Shown: positions 1-11,239 of the stretch, piece after piece
Numbering within the stretch: the stretch's first letter is position 1
How the letters are laid out: each line of letters starts with the position of its first letter
Origin: Skeletonema tropicum
Taxonomy: Eukaryota > Bacillariophyta > Thalassiosirophyceae > Thalassiosirales > Thalassiosiraceae
Direction: 5' to 3'
DNA: 64,000 nucleotides
NCBI GenBank assembly: GCA_037178625.1
Contig: CM074143.1
Span: forward strand, 62,001-126,000
Program-made: the position numbers and the translations under genes
Notes under the pieces: model-generated
The model's input: the letters and a program-made list of their open reading frames with translations, nothing else
Told to the model about the DNA's origin: nothing
Databases searched by the model: none

Positions 1-363
1 AAGCTTACAACCCTCATCGCTCTCCTCTCCGCCACCTCCACATCGGCCTTTGTCGCCCCAACCACACCAGCTCAGACAACAACCCAACTTTCCGCTTCCA
101 AAAATAATGTCAACCTCGAAAAGATAGGCAACGCCGCTACCATCACAGCAGCATCCGTCCTTGCCACACCATTCGCAGCAATCGCAGCAGATGTGGCAGA
201 TGATTATGAATATGGAGCAGTCAACGCACCTGGTGGATTGGGATTGGCTGCCGGTCTTGGAGTGTTGGCAATTTTGACTGCGGCGGTTCCCGTGTTGTTG
301 GCTCCTGGTGAAGATGCGTTTAATGAAATGAAGGAGAAGGATGCGGACAAGTGGAGAAAATAA
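1..363 (+). CDS. Small plastid-targeted thylakoid membrane protein, 5' end outside window
   Basis: The window opens inside this reading frame, which runs 120 codons to a TAA at 361-363. The visible start is the end of a signal peptide followed by the diatom plastid motif SAF-VAP (about residues 13-18), then a transit region and a second Ala-rich segment ending AAIAADVADDYEYG, which looks like a thylakoid import signal. The mature part is about 50 residues with one hydrophobic helix (GLGLAAGLGVLAILTAAVPVLL) and a charged tail ending DKWRK. Seen: bipartite targeting and one membrane span. Inference: a small thylakoid membrane subunit, possibly of a photosystem. I cannot assign it to a named Psb or Psa family. 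The initiator codon and any upstream exon are missing. Confidence 0.75.
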   Translation, partial: KLTTLIALLSATSTSAFVAPTTPAQTTTQLSASKNNVNLEKIGNAATITAASVLATPFAAIAADVADDYEYGAVNAPGGLGLAAGLGVLAILTAAVPVLLAPGEDAFNEMKEKDADKWRK

Positions 364-832
364 GTGGAGAGAGAATATCACTGATACTTTTTCATGATTT
401 TTGCTTACTGGTCTGGGGGGAGGGGTTTATGAGAACACCACATACATCATGTCCTTGTCGAACAGCTTGGGGAAAACCATCAACATGATAGTCATGATTT
501 TTTATTATGCCGAGGAAAGAGTTGAGCTCGACAAGAGCTTGGGCAGAGGTCACTTGGGGAAAAAGATAGGCTTCACTTAATGAAGTTCGTCAATGGTTAA
601 ATTAACAGCCTTTCAAACCTGATATAACTTCTTTGAAGCCAAATGGTATGACTCACTTCACATTTCTACAAGATATCTTTTTGAAGCTATACAAGAGTAT
701 TGTACTTCTGGTTCATTTCTCAATTCATTACTAATCATTATTTATATATTTGAACAAAACAGCGCAAATATTACACAGCTTTCAACAGCCCGATACACAA
801 GATTCTCAAACTCAAAGCTCTCTCACTATCTC
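364..832. other. Intergenic, nothing recognised
   Basis: AT-rich spacer between two converging genes. No convincing coding or repeat signal was seen. Confidence 0.5.
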
Positions 833-1630
833 TCAAACCCGTAACTCCAACGCAGATGTGATAGCATTATCCACAGTCAAATTACATGGCCATTCACATA
901 TAATCGTCTCTCCAGTAAGCTTCAATCCATCAGACGAGTCCACGTCTTTTCTTGGAGATAACGGAGGTGTGATAAGCGGTGTCGGTGTGAGTAACGCGAC
1001 ATTAAGAAGAGGACTGTTGGCATCTGCCGATGAGTCATCATCTTCATCACTGCTACTTGGGATGAATATCTTGAGATTATTTCCTAGACTACTTTGCCAA
1101 GAAGATATACTTGATCGTGGTGATGGGTAGTTGTTGAAGGTGGATGATGGCAATGCCATCATGTTGAGGATACCTTCACAGCACGGGCAGCAGTCACCAC
1201 CATCCTCCGAGGAAGATGCAGGTGGCATGTACAGTTCTTCGCAGAGACGACGATCGGATCCAGCAAACGGTGAAGCAGGTCGAGTAATCTTGACGTTATT
1301 CTCTTGGTGGTTTGGTGGAGATGATGGCTTCTTGATATCTTGTTGAGAAGGCTGGTTAGACGCCGAAGTCGAAGCTGCCGCTACAGAAGTCGTCGTAGTA
1401 GTAATGATGGTATAATCAAAATCCCCATCTTCTCCTATAGACAAGACAAACTCTACGTCTTCCTCCTCTTCCTCCTCAGTAGTGTCATCAAGTTCCTCCT
1501 CATCATCTTCCGTGAGAACTTCAACGTGGTCATCAAAACGAACCCGTTGCTTCTTTAGTCTTGTGTCGTCTTCGCTGAAAAGCTCGGAGATGAGACGCTT
1601 CTCTTTCGTGGTTTGTGCGATGGTTGGCAT
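833..1630 (-). CDS. Acidic hypothetical protein with PP1-docking (RVxF) motif
   Basis: Single-exon frame of 265 residues with an ATG at 1630. Residues 26-38 read KKQRVRFDDHVEV. This fits the RVxF docking motif for protein phosphatase 1 and resembles the basic-RVxF-acidic context of GADD34/PPP1R15-type regulators. A strongly acidic stretch follows (residues ~40-58), then a Thr/Ser-rich linker, a Cys cluster (CCPCCEG, about residues 147-153) and a second Ser/Asp-rich region. No signal peptide or membrane span is seen. Inference: an intrinsically disordered phosphatase-targeting protein. The motif is short, so the functional reading is tentative. The opposite strand also has open frames here, caused by the skewed composition. 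Confidence 0.6.
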   Translation of the reverse strand: MPTIAQTTKEKRLISELFSEDDTRLKKQRVRFDDHVEVLTEDDEEELDDTTEEEEEEDVEFVLSIGEDGDFDYTIITTTTTSVAAASTSASNQPSQQDIKKPSSPPNHQENNVKITRPASPFAGSDRRLCEELYMPPASSSEDGGDCCPCCEGILNMMALPSSTFNNYPSPRSSISSWQSSLGNNLKIFIPSSSDEDDDSSADANSPLLNVALLTPTPLITPPLSPRKDVDSSDGLKLTGETIICEWPCNLTVDNAITSALELRV

Positions 1631-4138
1631 GGTTGTAGATTCTAATTTTCATATCTTTTATGGGATGGGATAGAGTTCTACTGTGCATGTAGCTGATCTA
1701 TCTTGCCAATGCGATGAAAGTACTTACTTTCTGCTGTGCAGTTCTTCCACAGGGACTTCAGCGTTGATTGATGTGTTCTTGAAGTTTTGGTGCGTGTGAA
1801 AGCTGTGCGGTGATTGGTGATGTGTGCGTGTGCGTGAGCGTGCGTGTCTGAGAGGTCGGGAAGGTGAAGTTGCAAGCTGCCGTCGAGCCTGTGACCAGCT
1901 GTGATGGACTGCAAATTGGCGAGGTGCACCAACCCGACATTTGTGTGAACGGAAGCTAAATAAACAGAGTATGTTAAGTAAACAAGAGAGTTTAAATACA
2001 ATTACATATAATTTTGTTACTTTTATACATACTTTATTCAGAAAACCCTGTATTTATAGAAAACCCTGTGTTTAGTCCGCTTCACACAAATGCCGGGTTG
2101 GTGCCTGTCGTAGGCAGGCTGGGGCTGGTCGTTGGCGAGGCTGGTCGTATTCTCACTTTTTCCCACGACTTCACCTTTACCTTCTTCTCCGTTTTACCAA
2201 ATCATCCCTAACAAAAACCATAAAACCAAGAAAGCAAGAACACAAAATCAGTGCCCCTTTACTGTTCCATTGAAATGAATTTGCAAGTACCTATTTGTGT
2301 ACCACATACTCCTATAGCTGTCTCATCTCCTTGACTCCATGACGTGGATTTTTTTGTCTACGTAGGAATCGTCCAAGAAGCGGTACCAAAGTGGCGCCAA
2401 CGATCATCGAGCACATCACCACCATGGGATTTCCGCCCGAGTAGCGTACTGTACTGAGCGTGGTGCCGTTATATAAAAGATACAATGCTCGAGACGTTTA
2501 TATAGACACATATGATTGCATGTAGCAACTTTATATGTACTAATTTTTACAAATGATGTAAAATAAAAGCCAATTTGTGCACATGAATGTGTATCCTCAA
2601 CTCTCATGAGCAATGAACGATGGTGTTATAACAAATATTTCGGCACTAACGACACCAAACACTGCTAAAATAACGCTTGTAGAGTTATGAAAAGAATGTT
2701 TGCATCTTTTTAATGCGGTAATAATAATTTATGAGGCCCACAGATCCTTGTCATTCAACACAAACACTTCTGTATGCACATCCATCTACTACAAGAGAAT
2801 CACTTTGTGCATTCCAATGATGTCAGTAGTGATCATATGCAGCTCTATCCGTCGAACATTACTTCATTGAAACCAAAGGGCCTTAACAAGTCGTTGAAGA
2901 TTCCACTCCGATCAATTCAGAGCAATGTAGCGCCGTAACAATAGCCTTCTTCGGAGACAAAATGTGCACCTATTCCACCCTAATCGAGCTTTAAGTCACC
3001 CAACTACGACCTTATCTCTTCAATCAAATACAATAGTTGTTGTGTCATTGTTGTCAGATGGTAATGTTGATTTGAATAACGAATCCATTGGAATTTGTTC
3101 GAGGAATGGCCATGTGTTGGGCGATGGTGATACCAAGGCTGAGTTCGCCGATGGTGGTGTAGGCAGTGAAATCGATCTCAATTGTCAACTTCACGGTACG
3201 AAGCGATCCTTACATATTATTGAGAGCTCATTTGTCGTGTTTAGTTGTCTCGTCATGATTAGAGGTCGGAATAGAACAACGAAATGGGTGACATTTGTTT
3301 GTAATTGATGATGTGATGTGTAGCAGCAATGTTGGTGCCCGACGGAGTGCTATGGCCATATGAAGTCACTAACAATGAACCACACCGACACTAGATGTCT
3401 ATATGTAGAAGTAGCGGTGATAATTGGCGGAGAGAGGACGATCTCCGAGGTGTTACAGGCGTAGTATCGGACGACACATCGGGAGATTCGGCTTCTTCTG
3501 GTTGACTTTTTCTCATGTGACGCTTAGATGGGGTACCAAAAAGTGCATTACGTGGCCTAGCCAGTAAGTTTCCTCATAGCTTCAGCTGCATAAAGTTATA
3601 TAGCACGAAATGCAAATCTGTGTACTTCAGGAGATACGATTTTTACCGCTATGCCATCAACATGGTGTTTTGGTTCACTTCCTCATGATGTGTGATGATG
3701 ATTTTGCTGCGAAATCGTGCATGGAGCAAAAGAGGCGGGATTTTTTGTGAAATATTTTATTTTTCTAATTTCGGCGGAAAGGGAGTGCCGTTATCTATCT
3801 TGTATGACATATACGTAGGAATCAATTTGACGGAGTCGAGGAGATGAGACAGCTATAGGATTTTTTCTACTTTTTCTACTGGGAGTTTGGACTCCATTTT
3901 TTTTAGTCGCGAGCGTCAGTTCCTCCTCCTCGCGACTAACTGTCCGCCGTTTGTGCTTATATGGGTAGAAAAAGAGCTGGGTGGTACACAATTAAGCAAC
4001 CTCCTCCAACTTGAAGTTGTATCAATCGAGTGTGGCTTCCGATAAAACCCAGTACCGTTTTGATTTAAACTAATTCCTACGTACATACGGTACTCACATG
4101 CCATCAACCATCAAAATAGGACCCAGACCATGGTGAAA
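1631..4138. other. Intergenic region, no supported gene
   Basis: About 2.5 kb with only short open frames that lack family resemblance. It contains an inverted repeat (listed separately) and a tandem pair of 'gaaaaccctgt' units near 2040-2070. A 115-codon frame at 2964-3308 begins with GTG and is probably fortuitous. Confidence 0.4.
1926..2104. repeat. Inverted repeat, ~24-bp arms, ~130-bp spacer
   Basis: The arm at 1926-1949 (gcaccaacccgacatttgtg...) is matched at 23 of 24 bases by the reverse complement of 2081-2104. The AT-rich spacer also carries a tandem 'gaaaaccctgt' pair. It could be a small MITE-like insertion or a stem in an untranslated region; no target duplication was identified. 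Confidence 0.55.
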
Positions 4139-4302
4139 AATGGCTTCCTACGACCCTCAATAACATAGTAACTAGAAGGTTTTTGACCTTCCTTGCAGTG
4201 ATAATCTTCATCCCTTGGCCATTAGGATCTTATCGATACCTTAATTGCCACCATCAGCCTGATATTGAAAAAAAACTTGCAAGCTGAACTCAATAGTACA
4301 AT
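4139..4302 (+). pseudogene. Duplicated fragment of the menin-like gene 5' region
   Basis: This segment closely matches, in inverted orientation, the 5' region of the menin-like gene (about 20400-20590). Shared blocks include aatggcttcctacgacc, ttgcagtgataatcttcatc, tggccattaggatcttatcg and gaactcaatagtac. The copy lacks an open frame (small indels and stops) and lies just upstream of the chitinase-like gene. It is a non-functional partial duplicate. Confidence 0.75.
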
Positions 4303-4503
4303 AAGTGATTAGGTTGGGCCGGCTGCGGGCTGATGCGGAGCATTGATCCAAAATACCGCCATAAAAATGCTCCAGTGATCGTGATATGTATCAAAGCCCG
4401 CTAATACTTACAAAGTTAATCTAACCTCACCGCTAGCTGCTGCTTCAGAATAGACCCATTGATAATAGGCAGCAGGTCGGCTGCACTGTTGGATATTGCT
4501 GTG

Positions 4504-7500
4504 ATGACCAACAAACGGACCACCATGCAGCCGCTGCCAATCGCGTATCACCATCTCTTCCTGATATGCATTCTCCTAACAATCCAATCAACCTCCTCAC
4601 AAACCGACTGGTTCTGCGGCACATCCGCATCCGACGCCTCACTCAAATGTGGCGTAGCCTGTCCCACCGGTGCGGGTTGTCCCCTCGGTCAATATTGCTT
4701 TTCTGGAATAAATGCCTGCTCGACTGCAAATCGATATTGTGGTGTGGATTTACAAGATGCCAATGCTAGGTGTGCCATGAAGTGTCCGACGGGGAGGGGA
4801 TGTCCGTTTGGTCAGGCTTGTTTTTTGAATACTATTTGTGGTGATTGGGGTAATAATGGAGGATCAACATCGACGGGGTCTTCTTCATCATCAACAACAT
4901 CAAGTAATACAGGAACAATCAAAAGTTTTGGACACGAGGCAGTCGAAGAAACATTCCAAAGCATTAAAGACGTCATCGATACCAAACTATTCCTCTATGA
5001 AACACCCGGTATGCAATGGCTACCCTCCACAGTCTACCGCTTTGACGGTTTCTTCGAAGGTCTTCAACTAATGTACAAACAAGGCGTAAACGGCAAGAAA
5101 ATCTACATGGGAGGCAACGATCCAAACTGTCGCCACTGTCACATGTACGGATTGGTCAACGTCGCCGCATTCTTGGCACAGGCCATGAAGGAAACGATAC
5201 GATATGATGCGTGTGATGAAAATTCATGGGATAGGGTGGGGGATATGAAGATGTACCCTATATCAAATGCTTGTGGACAGTTGGGGCAGAGTTATCAGGA
5301 TTATCATTGTAAGGAGGAGGAACGATTTATGGAGTGTGAGGTTGATGTGACTATGTCGATTAAGGCTGTGAGTAGTTCTTTGTGGAGTGTATTAGACGAG
5401 TGGGCAAATGCAGTTTATTCTCTTTGACTCTCGTTTCTAAGGTGTGTATTTCTTCTCTGGAACCCACAGGTAACACATGCGAAATGGTGGGGTGCTCCGG
5501 GACCCTTGTTCTGTGGACCAAAGTCACAATATCCTCACACTGGATATTGGGACTTTTCCTACACATGCGATAACAAGTGGGCAACTCCACCAGAATATTG
5601 TGATGTGTATGAGGGGCAGAAGGGTGGGAAGCATATTGATGCTGCGCCATATGCAAATGCAGCTGGTAGGACTGATGTGGAAGGATGTTGTTGGTGGGGA
5701 CGAGGAGGTAGGTTACAATCTCTTGCTTCACATCTTGTTTGTCCGAAGATTGCATGCATCTCACCTTTAAAACGTGAATGATTTCAGTCATTCAAACTTC
5801 AGGAGTTTGTAACTTTGGAAAGTTGAATTACTTTTTAGGAAAGAGAGCTCATGATGAAGGTAGAGAAAGCAGATATCCGGATATTGACTTTTGCAGGGAC
5901 CCAGAGGTATGTGAAAAGACAGGAATACAACAATTGACACGCGACTGATGCATTATTCAACTCACTTCTTACCCAATACAATCCTAATAGGCCATCTGTG
6001 CAAACGAAAATCATAAAGAATTGAAATGGATTGCTGGATTCTTCTACTGGGTTGATCAAGTTCAACCTTATGAGAGTGGAGGATGGAACTACCTTGATGA
6101 ACTGCACAAATTTGTTGATGGTGGAATGGAGGGTGATGCCTTCATAAATTCAGTGTCAGGAATAGTCAACAGAGTAAGTCATTCATTGCATGTGGATCGT
6201 CTTATTGCTCTCGATTAAATACTAACATTTAAATTGGCTCTACAGGGATGTCACAACCCTCCTTGCGGCACTGGGGCACTGGATGGTGGACCTGAGCGTG
6301 CAGAAAACTTCTTCAAGATCCTAAAAGAAATGACGTTTGCATGGGTGGACGTTGTGCCTGTGACACCACCTCCAACTCTACCTCCAACACCACCTCCAAC
6401 AAGGATGCCTACTCCGTTGCCTACGCCGAACCCAACAAAAGGTAAGACAGCACAGCCATTTCCACTCTCTACTTCCTGGATTAGGCGACCTGTTACGTTG
6501 TTGATATCTGAATGTTTGCTTTGATTTTACAATAGTACCAACAGATCCTCCTTATCCTCTTCAAACTCCACGACCAATCTCTCCTCCACCAACATCACTA
6601 CCAACTCCTTTGCCTACGACGGAACCAACTCCTTTGCCTACGATACAACCAACAAAAGGTGAGACAGCACAGCCATTTTCGCTACCTGTAATAGGTGAGC
6701 CTAAATTACATCTTTATTTCTGAATTTTTTATGTATTCCATTGGCAATAGTACCAACAGATCCTCCTTATCCTGTTACAACTCCACGACCTATAAAACCT
6801 CCACGACCAATCTTTCCGCCACCAACATCATTGCCGACTTCATTACCGACGCCACTGCCAACAACAACACTTGTTTCATTACGAACGTCACCCCCAACAC
6901 TACCACCAACATCACTACCGACGCCACTGCCAACAACACCACCTGTTTCATTACCAACGTCACCCCCATCACTACCACCAACATCACTACCGACGCCACT
7001 GCCAACATTGCCACTTATTTCATTGCCGATTTTGCCGCCAACTTCATTACCAACGTTACCACCGACTGAACCTCCTGTACCATTCATAATACCTAATCCT
7101 GTCCAAACTTTCTCTCCACCGACACCAACTTCATTACCGACATCTGAACCTCCGGTATCATTCATCTCTCTAACAACTTCGCCTACTGTACAATCTTCAG
7201 TTGTAACTCCTCCTCCAGCTCCAGAATCACGTTTCATTTCATACACCTGTGGTGATGGATTCGAGGCAGGCCCTCAAACATTCGTTGACGTCGCATTTGC
7301 ATATGAGCTTCACAATGATTTCGACACTGCGGCTAGCGATGCACTTAAAGAAGCAAAGATACTAATGTTAGAAGATATTGCGCTGAGAATCGGATGCGAC
7401 GAAACATCAAATAGACGTAGGAACATGCAACAATCAGAGGCTAATGACAGTTTCAGAAACGTAATTGGTATTACATCGAGCAAAGTTGATGGACTAGACC

Positions 7501-8495
7501 TGAGTGTAGCAGGATGCACACAAGAAGTACAATTAGAAACTCCAACGACTTGCACGCCAGCCGAGGGTAGATTCACTGTATTTGCCAAATCAGGAACTGA
7601 TCAAAAAACGCTGCAGGATATGTCGGATCGCATCAAATCAATAATTGAGAAGAGTATGTCTTTAGGAAGATATGTGACTGGCCCAATTGCGAAGACCATT
7701 TATATTGGAGATCGTGTGGAAACCGCTCCAGATTCAATCTATATCCAATCTGAGCCTGAGTCACCCAAAAGGATACAATACGCACTCTATGGACTCATCG
7801 CGGCGTGTCTTGTATTACTTTGTTTGTTATGCGTGACAATGCGATCGTCGAGAAGAAGAAATAGGAAACAGTTCGAAAGAGATGATGAAGAATTGGCATA
7901 TTATGACTACATGGAAAGACGCAACAGGCCTTCGTTTGATTTTAATGATGAGCCCCAGCACATTAATGGCGGCCAGAATCGATTTGAAAGGGACTCGTAC
8001 ATGCATTCTCACTCTCAGAGACCGATAGGTAGAAGCGCTAGAGGAAGGATTCAGAATTGGGATGATTCAACAAGACCCAGAAGTCGTTCAAGTAGCCGTG
8101 CAAGTTCAAAAGGAAGCAGGAGCGAATTAGAGCAATCCAATCATTCACACTCAGAAGGCCCTTCCACTGACTTTTCACGGTCGTCAACAAATGGGAGCAC
8201 TCGTTCCTTTCCCCCGCCTCCACCTCGTCGCAAATCTACTCCTATCACTCAGAAGCAGTCAAGCACAGGGAAGCTCCCATCAGCAAAATTAAGGGATGTG
8301 CAAGCCAAAGATGACTCTTCGGATGATGAATCTTCGAGTGAAAGCAGCAGCTCAAGCTCCGAAGCCGATGATACACAGGACACGCCCCCAAATTATGATG
8401 CGGCTTCTACCCTGTCCAAGGACGAACGTAGACAGCGGCTCGAAGCAGCAAAGGCGCGAGCAGCTAGCAGAAGGTCTGCTAGAAATATCACATAA
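4504..8495 (+). CDS. GH19 chitinase-like, mucin-stalked single-pass membrane protein (7 exons)
   Basis: Exons 4504-5367, 5470-5707, 5788-5906, 5991-6173, 6246-6441, 6536-6658 and 6751-8495 join in frame at GT-AG sites to give 1155 residues. Order: signal peptide (residues ~8-33); two Cys-rich repeats (about 36-115, CPTGxGCPxGQxCF, probably chitin-binding); a GH19-like domain (about 150-460) with [36 protein letters not shown] and GIVNRGC; a long Pro/Thr stalk; an extracellular domain (734-896) shared with the next two genes; a membrane helix (~917-938); and a Ser-rich cytoplasmic tail. Glu230 in AMKET aligns with the first GH19 catalytic acid, so activity is plausible but unproven. Start: first ATG with a following signal peptide (a second ATG lies at 4525). 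Inference: cell-surface chitin binding or remodelling. Confidence 0.85.
6442..6800 (+). repeat. Duplicated exon plus flanking intron sequence in the stalk
   Basis: Exons 6 and 7 of the chitinase-like gene both begin taccaacagatcctccttat after an 'aatag' acceptor. The introns before them both start within acaaaagg-gt(a/g)agacagcacagccatt. This shows a segmental duplication including a splice donor, intron and acceptor, which lengthened the Pro/Thr stalk. Confidence 0.75.
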
Positions 8496-8669
8496 ACATT
8501 TTGTCAGTCATTGTCGAATTACGTTTCGCTGCCTAACATCCATTAATTCAATTACTATATCGAGTACATAAATAACTATCGTCGTTATCGAGAGATAGCT
8601 GTCAATCAAACACAATATAAAACAATACATATATATCCCGCTTAGTCTCCAATCGTTATCGATAGATCC

Positions 8670-10643
8670 TTATAATGGGATGGAGTCCAACGTTGTTCCG
8701 TAATATACAACATCAGCGAGCAAATCTCCGTCAACAGAAGGTTCAGGAGACATGATGGAAGGCAAAAGTCTATTAGGAGAGGATACCGGAGAAGTAATTG
8801 GTGTAGTGATAGGTGTTCCTGTTTCAAAGGACCTCTCTTCCAAGGAAGATTCGGAGTCAATAACAGGCAAGCGTGATTCAAAATGAATTTGATTGATGCC
8901 ATGATAATTGCTGAAGTGATGATAATTGCTGAAGTGATGAAACAAGTGGCTGTAATCTCCCGTCATAGCTATCCGAAGGTCACCTTCTTCACCACTGGAG
9001 CTCAAAGTACTACTAGCAACATCGCCGTACATATCATCAGGCAAGTCAAGATCAAGAGCTCCCTTTTCGGTCAATTCTACTGTTGACTCTGCAGATTCTA
9101 CTTTTTCCACAGCAGTCGTAACTGGCTGCTGTGTTGATTCATCAGATGGCTCCTCGATGCCTTTCTCGCGGCGATGCACGAAGAAGGCGCACAGAAGCAC
9201 CAGCGCCGCAAACCCCAAAAGGAAGGCGGAGAGACCAATTGCCAATATTGGAGGACCGTCCTCTCTGAGAGGCACAACTTGTATTTCACTCACCACTGGA
9301 ACTTTGGTTTCGTCAACCAAATCACCGGCAACCACAACAGGGCGTGAACCGATGTATGAAGCCTCGATGATATTATCGTCAGTATAGGCGCCAGAAGCCA
9401 TTCCTTCCTCAATTAGTGAGAGCAATTTGGTCTTGGCTGCCTCAGCATCTGAGTTAGGCTCAACGTAAGCCGTCATGAAACCTTTAATGGCTGTACAGCT
9501 GCCAGTTTTGTCTACTACTTTTGTAACACAGTCAGAAGCATCTGCAACATTTACATCAACTGGCTTCGAGTCCAGTGCCAAAATGGCAATGTCAGCTTTC
9601 AATCCTCTCAAGTGACGCCTCCTACATGATGTCAGCCCATACATCTCAGCCAAATGCATAGTAATACCATCTTCTAAGCCTGACAAAGTGTTATCATCTA
9701 AGTCAGCTTTAGTTGTCAAGTCATAATCATATTCGAGAAGAATTGCTTTACCAGGAGGAGAAATTGAGCCATCATCTGCCACGACAGGAGATGAGCAGCT
9801 GAAGTATGATTTTGATTCGATTGAAATATCTTCCTCAGGTTCTACTACCTTGTCTCCTCCTTCTGGGGAGGCTGGCTCAAGGTTCTCATCGGAACCAACA
9901 CTGTCGGCAATTTTATCCCCTAACTCATCAGCAAAGGTAGACCAGTCTACTGTTTCCTCAGCGCTACTTACTTCTTCAGCAACAAGAGGTGGCGCAGTTG
10001 TTGTTGTCTGCTCTGTCGTAGGAGCTGCTTCAATTGAAATTTGCACTTCCGTAGTTGGCGGGGCCATTGTTGTTGTTTCTTCAAATTCTATTATTGCTTC
10101 TGAAGCCACGGGAGGTGGTAGAGTTGTTGTTGTTGTTGTTTGTTCTGTCGTTGAAGCAGCCTCTGTTGTGGTTGCTTCAGGCGTAGTAGTAGTAGTAGTA
10201 GTAGTAGTAGTAAATGATGTTGTTGTTGTAGCTGTTGTCTCAGGCATAGCTGTAGTAGTTGTAGTAGTTTTAGTAGTGGACGCCTCTGTGGTTTGCTCGG
10301 TTGTGGTCGTTGCCTCGGTAGTTGTTTGATAGGTCGTCGTTTGCTCGGTGGTCGTCGTTACTGGCGTAGTCGTCTGAGCAGTAGTAGTTTGCTCAGTAGT
10401 TGTCTCAGGCATAGTAGTTGCTGTTGTTGTTGTAGCTGTTGTTTGCTCGGTGGTCGTCGTTACTGGCGTAGTCGTCTGAGCGGTAGTAGTTTGCTCAGTA
10501 GTTGTCTCAGACATAGTAGCAGCAGTAGCAGTGGTTGTACTTGTCGCTTCAGTCGGTTCAGGACCTTCAGTCGAAGACACGAAGAGGAACTCCTGCATAT
10601 CATTGGACATCTTTAGTGAATCGCTGATAGTAAAGTCACTCAT
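8670..10643 (-). CDS. Thr-rich mucin-like single-pass membrane protein
   Basis: Single exon, 657 residues, ATG at 10643. Residues ~30-230 are a Thr-rich repeat (units such as TTTEQTTTAQTTTPV), typical of an O-glycosylated stalk. Residues ~290-450 form a globular domain that begins near LLEYDYDLTT and ends EASYIG; it is shared with both neighbours. A membrane helix follows (AIGLSAFLLGFAALVLLCAFF, about 465-487), then a ~170-residue acidic/Ser-rich tail. No N-terminal signal peptide is visible, so either an upstream exon is missed or the membrane helix acts as a reverse signal anchor. It is transcribed towards the chitinase-like gene (174 bp between stops). No enzyme motif is seen. Inference: surface receptor or adhesin-like protein. 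Confidence 0.75.
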   Translation of the reverse strand: MSDFTISDSLKMSNDMQEFLFVSSTEGPEPTEATSTTTATAATMSETTTEQTTTAQTTTPVTTTTEQTTATTTTATTMPETTTEQTTTAQTTTPVTTTTEQTTTYQTTTEATTTTEQTTEASTTKTTTTTTAMPETTATTTTSFTTTTTTTTTTPEATTTEAASTTEQTTTTTTLPPPVASEAIIEFEETTTMAPPTTEVQISIEAAPTTEQTTTTAPPLVAEEVSSAEETVDWSTFADELGDKIADSVGSDENLEPASPEGGDKVVEPEEDISIESKSYFSCSSPVVADDGSISPPGKAILLEYDYDLTTKADLDDNTLSGLEDGITMHLAEMYGLTSCRRRHLRGLKADIAILALDSKPVDVNVADASDCVTKVVDKTGSCTAIKGFMTAYVEPNSDAEAAKTKLLSLIEEGMASGAYTDDNIIEASYIGSRPVVVAGDLVDETKVPVVSEIQVVPLREDGPPILAIGLSAFLLGFAALVLLCAFFVHRREKGIEEPSDESTQQPVTTAVEKVESAESTVELTEKGALDLDLPDDMYGDVASSTLSSSGEEGDLRIAMTGDYSHLFHHFSNYHHFSNYHGINQIHFESRLPVIDSESSLEERSFETGTPITTPITSPVSSPNRLLPSIMSPEPSVDGDLLADVVYYGTTLDSIPL

Positions 10644-11239
10644 TGTTACTAACTCTGTATTGATAGACTTTTATGCTGATACTTTGGTTGCGAACACACA
10701 TGACGTTGAGAATAATGTGATGATGTGTAAGGAGGTAGATCTTTGGGTGCCTGTGACAGAAGATACCTCTTGGCGATGTTTTCGTGTTCGGTTTGAATTT
10801 TCGCATTATGACAACATTACTGTAAATTGCACTCAGAAGTCATTGCACTCAGCAATGAATATCTAGTGATATTATGCCACCACGCCACCCACCAGACGCA
10901 CTTCAAAGTTTCTGTTACAATACAAAGATGCGTGGCGTGGTGTTGGCGAGAGACCAAGCGGCCCAGGTCGGAGGGAAGTTCTGTTTTTCTTGATACGCTA
11001 GCTTGGTCTTGCCAATAGAATCTTAACATTGGAATTAGTATTAATTGATTTGTGGGATCCCTGTCCATCTTCAAATAAAGAACTTACCGCTCTAAAGTGG
11101 AACTTGGCGAGTTTTGCGAATGTATCATCTACTTCCGTCCGCTTGCTTTTGCTTTTCAAACAATTCAAATTTTGCACTTAGCCAAGACGACGGCCAACAT
11201 CATATTATGCACTCTAAGTAGCACAGAGACATCGCAATA

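Noticed and set aside
2964..3308. 115-codon plus-strand frame
   Set aside because: Starts with GTG, has no homology signal and no splice context.
6767..7246. Gly/Val-rich minus-strand frame of 159 codons
   Set aside because: Antisense of the Pro/Thr stalk of the chitinase-like gene; no independent support.
9850..10616. Long plus-strand frames rich in Val or Cys/Ser
   Set aside because: Antisense shadows of the Thr-rich repeat of the minus-strand mucin-like gene.
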